A stretch of 64,000 nucleotides of DNA. Origin: Paenirhizobium daejeonense. GTDB taxonomy: Bacteria > Pseudomonadota > Alphaproteobacteria > Rhizobiales > Rhizobiaceae. Location: contig NZ_JACLAL010000001.1 in the NCBI RefSeq assembly GCF_014280875.1, positions 248,001 through 312,000 on the forward strand. The letters run 5' to 3'. Within the stretch, counting starts at the first letter, position 1, and every line of letters starts with the position of its first letter. A program made the position numbers and the translations under genes. A model generated the notes under the pieces. The model was given only the letters and a program-made list of their open reading frames with translations, was not told the DNA's origin and did no database searches. Positions 61,383-64,000 of this stretch are shown one piece after another.

Positions 61383-63364
61383 GCCAGCGCCTCCTTGCTC
61401 AGCGCTTCCTGCTTGGCGATCTCTTCGACCGGGATGTAGTAGTCGCGGTCATAGTTGAAGGTATGGGCGATGCCGGTGACGAGCGCGGCGAGGAAGGCGA
61501 GAGCTGCCAGCCACCAGATGTACCAGATCAGCGCGAAGCCCAGGACCAGCGAGAAGAACGACAGGATGAGGCCCATCGAGGTTCCCTTCGGCATGTGGAT
61601 CGGCCGGTAGGTCGTCGACCAGCGGAAGCCTTCCTTCTTCATGCTCCACCAGGCGTCGATGCCATGGACACGGATCGTCTGCGGGAAGTTGTAAGGGGCC
61701 GGCGGAGACGTCGTTGCCCATTCCAGCGTACGGCCGTTCCACGGATCGGGACCGCAGCGTAGGGCTTCGCGGTTCTTGATGGAGACGGCGATGCCGATGA
61801 AGGTGCAGGCGATGCCGAGTGCGATCAGGACTGCGCCAAAGGCGGCCACGATGAAGTAGATCTGCCAGGCGGTGTCCATGTACTGCGAGACGCGGCGGGT
61901 GACGCCCATCAGGCCGAGCGCATAGAGCGGCATGAAGGCGAAGTAGAAGCCGATGAACCAGAACCAGAACGAACGTTTGCCCCAGGTGTCGTCCAGCTTG
62001 AAGCCGAACGCCTTCGGCCACCAGTAGGTGATCGCGGCGAAGACCCCGAAGACCACGCCGCCGATGATGACGTTGTGGAAGTGGGCGATGAGGAACAGCG
62101 TGTTGTGCAGCTGGAAGTCGACCGGCGGAACCGCGAGCAGAACGCCCGTCATGCCGCCGATGGTAAACGTCACGAGGAAGCCGACCGTCCAGAGCATCGG
62201 TACTTCCATCCGCACCCGGCCCTTGTAGATGGTGAAGAGCCAGTTGAAGATCTTGGCGCCCGTCGGGATCGAGATGATCATCGTGGCGATGCCGAAGAAG
62301 GTGTTGACGTTGGCGCCGGAGCCCATCGTGAAGAAGTGGTGGAGCCAGACGACGAACGACAGGACCATGATGCAGGCGGTCGCATAGACCATCGAGCGGT
62401 AGCCGAAGAGCGGCTTGCCCGAGAAGGTGGCGACGATTTCCGAGAAAACGCCGAACATCGGCAGGATCAGGATGTACACTTCCGGGTGGCCCCAGATCCA
62501 GATGAGGTTGACGTACATCATCGGGTTGCCACCAAGGTCGTTGGTGAAGAAGTGCGTGCCGATGTAGCGGTCAAGCGTCAGCATGGCGAGCGTAGCGGTC
62601 AGGACCGGGAACGCGGCGACGATCAGGACGTTGGCGCAGAGCGAGGTCCAGGTGAAGACCGGCATGCGCATCATGGTCATGCCCGGCGTGCGCATCTTGA
62701 AGATGGTTGCGATCAGATTGATGCCCGATAGCGTCGTACCCACGCCTGCGATCTGCAGCGCCCATAGGTAATAATCCATCCCCACCCCGGTTGAGTAGGC
62801 GGCACCCGACAGCGGCGGATAGGCAAGCCAGCCGACGCGTGCGAATTCGCCGACGAACAGCGAGATGTTGATGAGGATCGCACCGGCGGCCGTCATCCAG
62901 AACGAGAAGTTGTTCAGGAACGGGAAGGCCACGTCACGGGCGCCGATCTGCAGCGGCATGACGTAGTTCATCAGGCCGGTGATCATGGCCATGGCCATGA
63001 AGAAGATCATGATGACGCCGTGGGCGGTGAACACCTGGTCATAATGGTGCGCGGGCAGGAAGCCCTCGGCCCCGCCGGCCGCCATGGCCTGCTGGGCGCG
63101 CATCATCAGGGCGTCGGCAAAGCCGCGGACGAACATAATGAACGCCATGATGATGTACATGATGCCGATCTTCTTGTGATCGACGGAGGTGAACCACTCG
63201 TTCCAGAGGTAGCCCCACTTGCCGAAATAGGTGACCGCGCCGAGCAGCGCGATGCCACCCAGCACGACGGCACAGAAGGTGCCGACGAGGATCGGCTCGT
63301 GGAGAGGGAGGGCGTTGAGATCCAGCCGCCCGAAGATCAGGTGCTGAAGGTTTTCAGAGAGCAT
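61379..63364 (-). CDS. cyoB: cytochrome o ubiquinol oxidase subunit I
   Basis: 661 residues, haem-copper oxidase core with 15 membrane segments. CuB and haem ligands: [12 protein letters not shown] (His and the cross-linked Tyr), WLHHFF (two CuB His) and HFHNVI (haem His pair). Reduces oxygen to water with ubiquinol as donor and pumps protons. It overlaps cyoA by 11 bases and cyoC by 4. Confidence 0.97.
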   Translation of the reverse strand: MLSENLQHLIFGRLDLNALPLHEPILVGTFCAVVLGGIALLGAVTYFGKWGYLWNEWFTSVDHKKIGIMYIIMAFIMFVRGFADALMMRAQQAMAAGGAEGFLPAHHYDQVFTAHGVIMIFFMAMAMITGLMNYVMPLQIGARDVAFPFLNNFSFWMTAAGAILINISLFVGEFARVGWLAYPPLSGAAYSTGVGMDYYLWALQIAGVGTTLSGINLIATIFKMRTPGMTMMRMPVFTWTSLCANVLIVAAFPVLTATLAMLTLDRYIGTHFFTNDLGGNPMMYVNLIWIWGHPEVYILILPMFGVFSEIVATFSGKPLFGYRSMVYATACIMVLSFVVWLHHFFTMGSGANVNTFFGIATMIISIPTGAKIFNWLFTIYKGRVRMEVPMLWTVGFLVTFTIGGMTGVLLAVPPVDFQLHNTLFLIAHFHNVIIGGVVFGVFAAITYWWPKAFGFKLDDTWGKRSFWFWFIGFYFAFMPLYALGLMGVTRRVSQYMDTAWQIYFIVAAFGAVLIALGIACTFIGIAVSIKNREALRCGPDPWNGRTLEWATTSPPAPYNFPQTIRVHGIDAWWSMKKEGFRWSTTYRPIHMPKGTSMGLILSFFSLVLGFALIWYIWWLAALAFLAALVTGIAHTFNYDRDYYIPVEEIAKQEALSKEALA

Positions 63365-64000
63365 TTTCAGCTCCTTTCTCGGGGGCGAGCGACATGGCGG
63401 CAGCCGCGGCGCTGATCAGGGTCTCGGAGGTGCAGAGCTGGTTGATTGCTGCTGCCTTGGCGATCGTCTCGGCGCTCGGGGTCTCGCGCTGGGAGGTGAT
63501 CAGTTCGCCATGGCCATCCTGTGCCCGGTGTTCGTCGTATTCGTAGAGGCCCTTGTCCTTCAGGCCGTCGAGGCCGCCGCCGCCCTGCTCGTCCTGCATC
63601 ATCATCTGATGCATGCAGACCTTGCCGGGTTCGACACACAGACCGACGATGCGCTGGAACAGATCCGGCATCACGCCGGCATAATAGGCGACAGGAACGG
63701 AAAAGGACGGCTTGTCCAGTTCGATATAGGCATCCTGGGTGAGCTCGACGCCGCTGCCGCGAACCTTGGAAACCCAGGTGTCGAAGTCGGCATCGGTCAT
63801 GGCGAGCGTCTGGAATTCCATCTGCGAGTAGCCGGGACCCGAATAATTGGCCGAACGGCCGTAGAAGGTGCCGGGCTTGTCGGCGATCATGTGCAGCTTC
63901 GTTTCCATGGCCGGCATGGCATAGATCATGCCCGCGAGCGCCGGTACGGAGAAGGCGTTCATCATCGAGGAAGCGGAGAGCTTGAGGTTGACCGGACGAC
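63354..64000 (-). CDS. cyoA: cytochrome o ubiquinol oxidase subunit II, C-terminal part
   Basis: Runs off the right edge of the window. The visible 215 residues hold the periplasmic cupredoxin-like domain: [23 protein letters not shown], then [29 protein letters not shown], matching CyoA. As in other quinol oxidases, the CuA ligand set of cytochrome c oxidases is not seen. A long, Ala-rich and Glu-rich C-terminal extension (after about VCMHQMMMQ) follows the domain. First gene of cyoABCD-SURF1. Confidence 0.92.
   Translation of the reverse strand, partial: RPVNLKLSASSMMNAFSVPALAGMIYAMPAMETKLHMIADKPGTFYGRSANYSGPGYSQMEFQTLAMTDADFDTWVSKVRGSGVELTQDAYIELDKPSFSVPVAYYAGVMPDLFQRIVGLCVEPGKVCMHQMMMQDEQGGGGLDGLKDKGLYEYDEHRAQDGHGELITSQRETPSAETIAKAAAINQLCTSETLISAAAAAMSLAPEKGAENAL

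Noticed and set aside
1..64000. CRISPR arrays, tRNA or rRNA genes, insertion sequences
   Set aside because: I looked for regularly spaced repeats, cloverleaf signatures and transposase motifs and found none.

Overview
The window is GC-rich alphaproteobacterial chromosome, most likely Rhizobiaceae (Rhizobium, Agrobacterium or a close relative). The evidence is family content and signals: a dmeR-dmeF metal efflux pair, a BA14K protein, DUF6101, DUF982, a SecDF fusion, a cyoABCD-SURF1 operon, chemoreceptors ending in W-x-E-F, a TGA-N9-TCA RirA-type iron box and GGAAC-N16-CGTT (EcfG-type) stress promoters. Genes are dense, many overlap by 4 bases, and hairpin terminators close several units. I saw no tRNA, rRNA, CRISPR array, transposase or integrase.

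Layout. 0-8 kb: cobalt/nickel efflux (dmeRF); molybdate uptake (modABC) behind a perfect 12-bp inverted repeat of ModE type; a three-gene unit on the other strand (Sua5-type tRNA threonylcarbamoylation enzyme, FAD-linked 2-hydroxyacid dehydrogenase, and a ModE-like regulator that keeps only the DNA-binding part). 8-13 kb: a GGDEF protein with a degenerate active site, then a cobalamin riboswitch in front of a Rieske betaine demethylase and its reductase (gbcAB). 13-17 kb: BA14K protein, CorA-type transporter, and a translationally coupled pair consisting of a Cache-HAMP sensor without an output domain and a pentameric ligand-gated ion channel homologue. 17-22 kb: DmdC-type acyl-CoA dehydrogenase, crotonase, and two RNA methyltransferases. 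22-28 kb: two chemoreceptors around a DUF4424 protein. 28-33 kb: stress-promoter-driven small membrane protein, sodB, YkgJ-type protein, MFS transporter, and a scarred duplication holding an AT-rich foreign-looking membrane gene. 33-38 kb: dxs, pirin, LysE, xseB, deacetylase. 38-46 kb: thioesterase, HerA-like ATPase, ClC antiporter, SecDF. 46-51 kb: two flavin-reductase-fold proteins divergent from a hemerythrin and YceI, then a LysR regulator divergent from a monooxygenase. 51-57 kb: aldo/keto reductase and a RirA-boxed iron ABC transporter with a divergent methyltransferase. 57-64 kb: Tam, haloacid dehalogenase, ilvE, SURF1 and the cytochrome o oxidase genes cyoDCBA (cyoA runs off the end).

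The best candidates for undescribed biology are the Cache-HAMP/ligand-gated channel pair (14.6-16.8 kb) and the B12 riboswitch on glycine betaine demethylation (10.1-12.7 kb). After these come the decayed duplication with its AT-rich insert (31.9-33.2 kb) and the flavin-fold/hemerythrin cluster with helically phased TTAGGAA repeats (46.5-49.2 kb). All functions are read from sequence by eye, with no database search.
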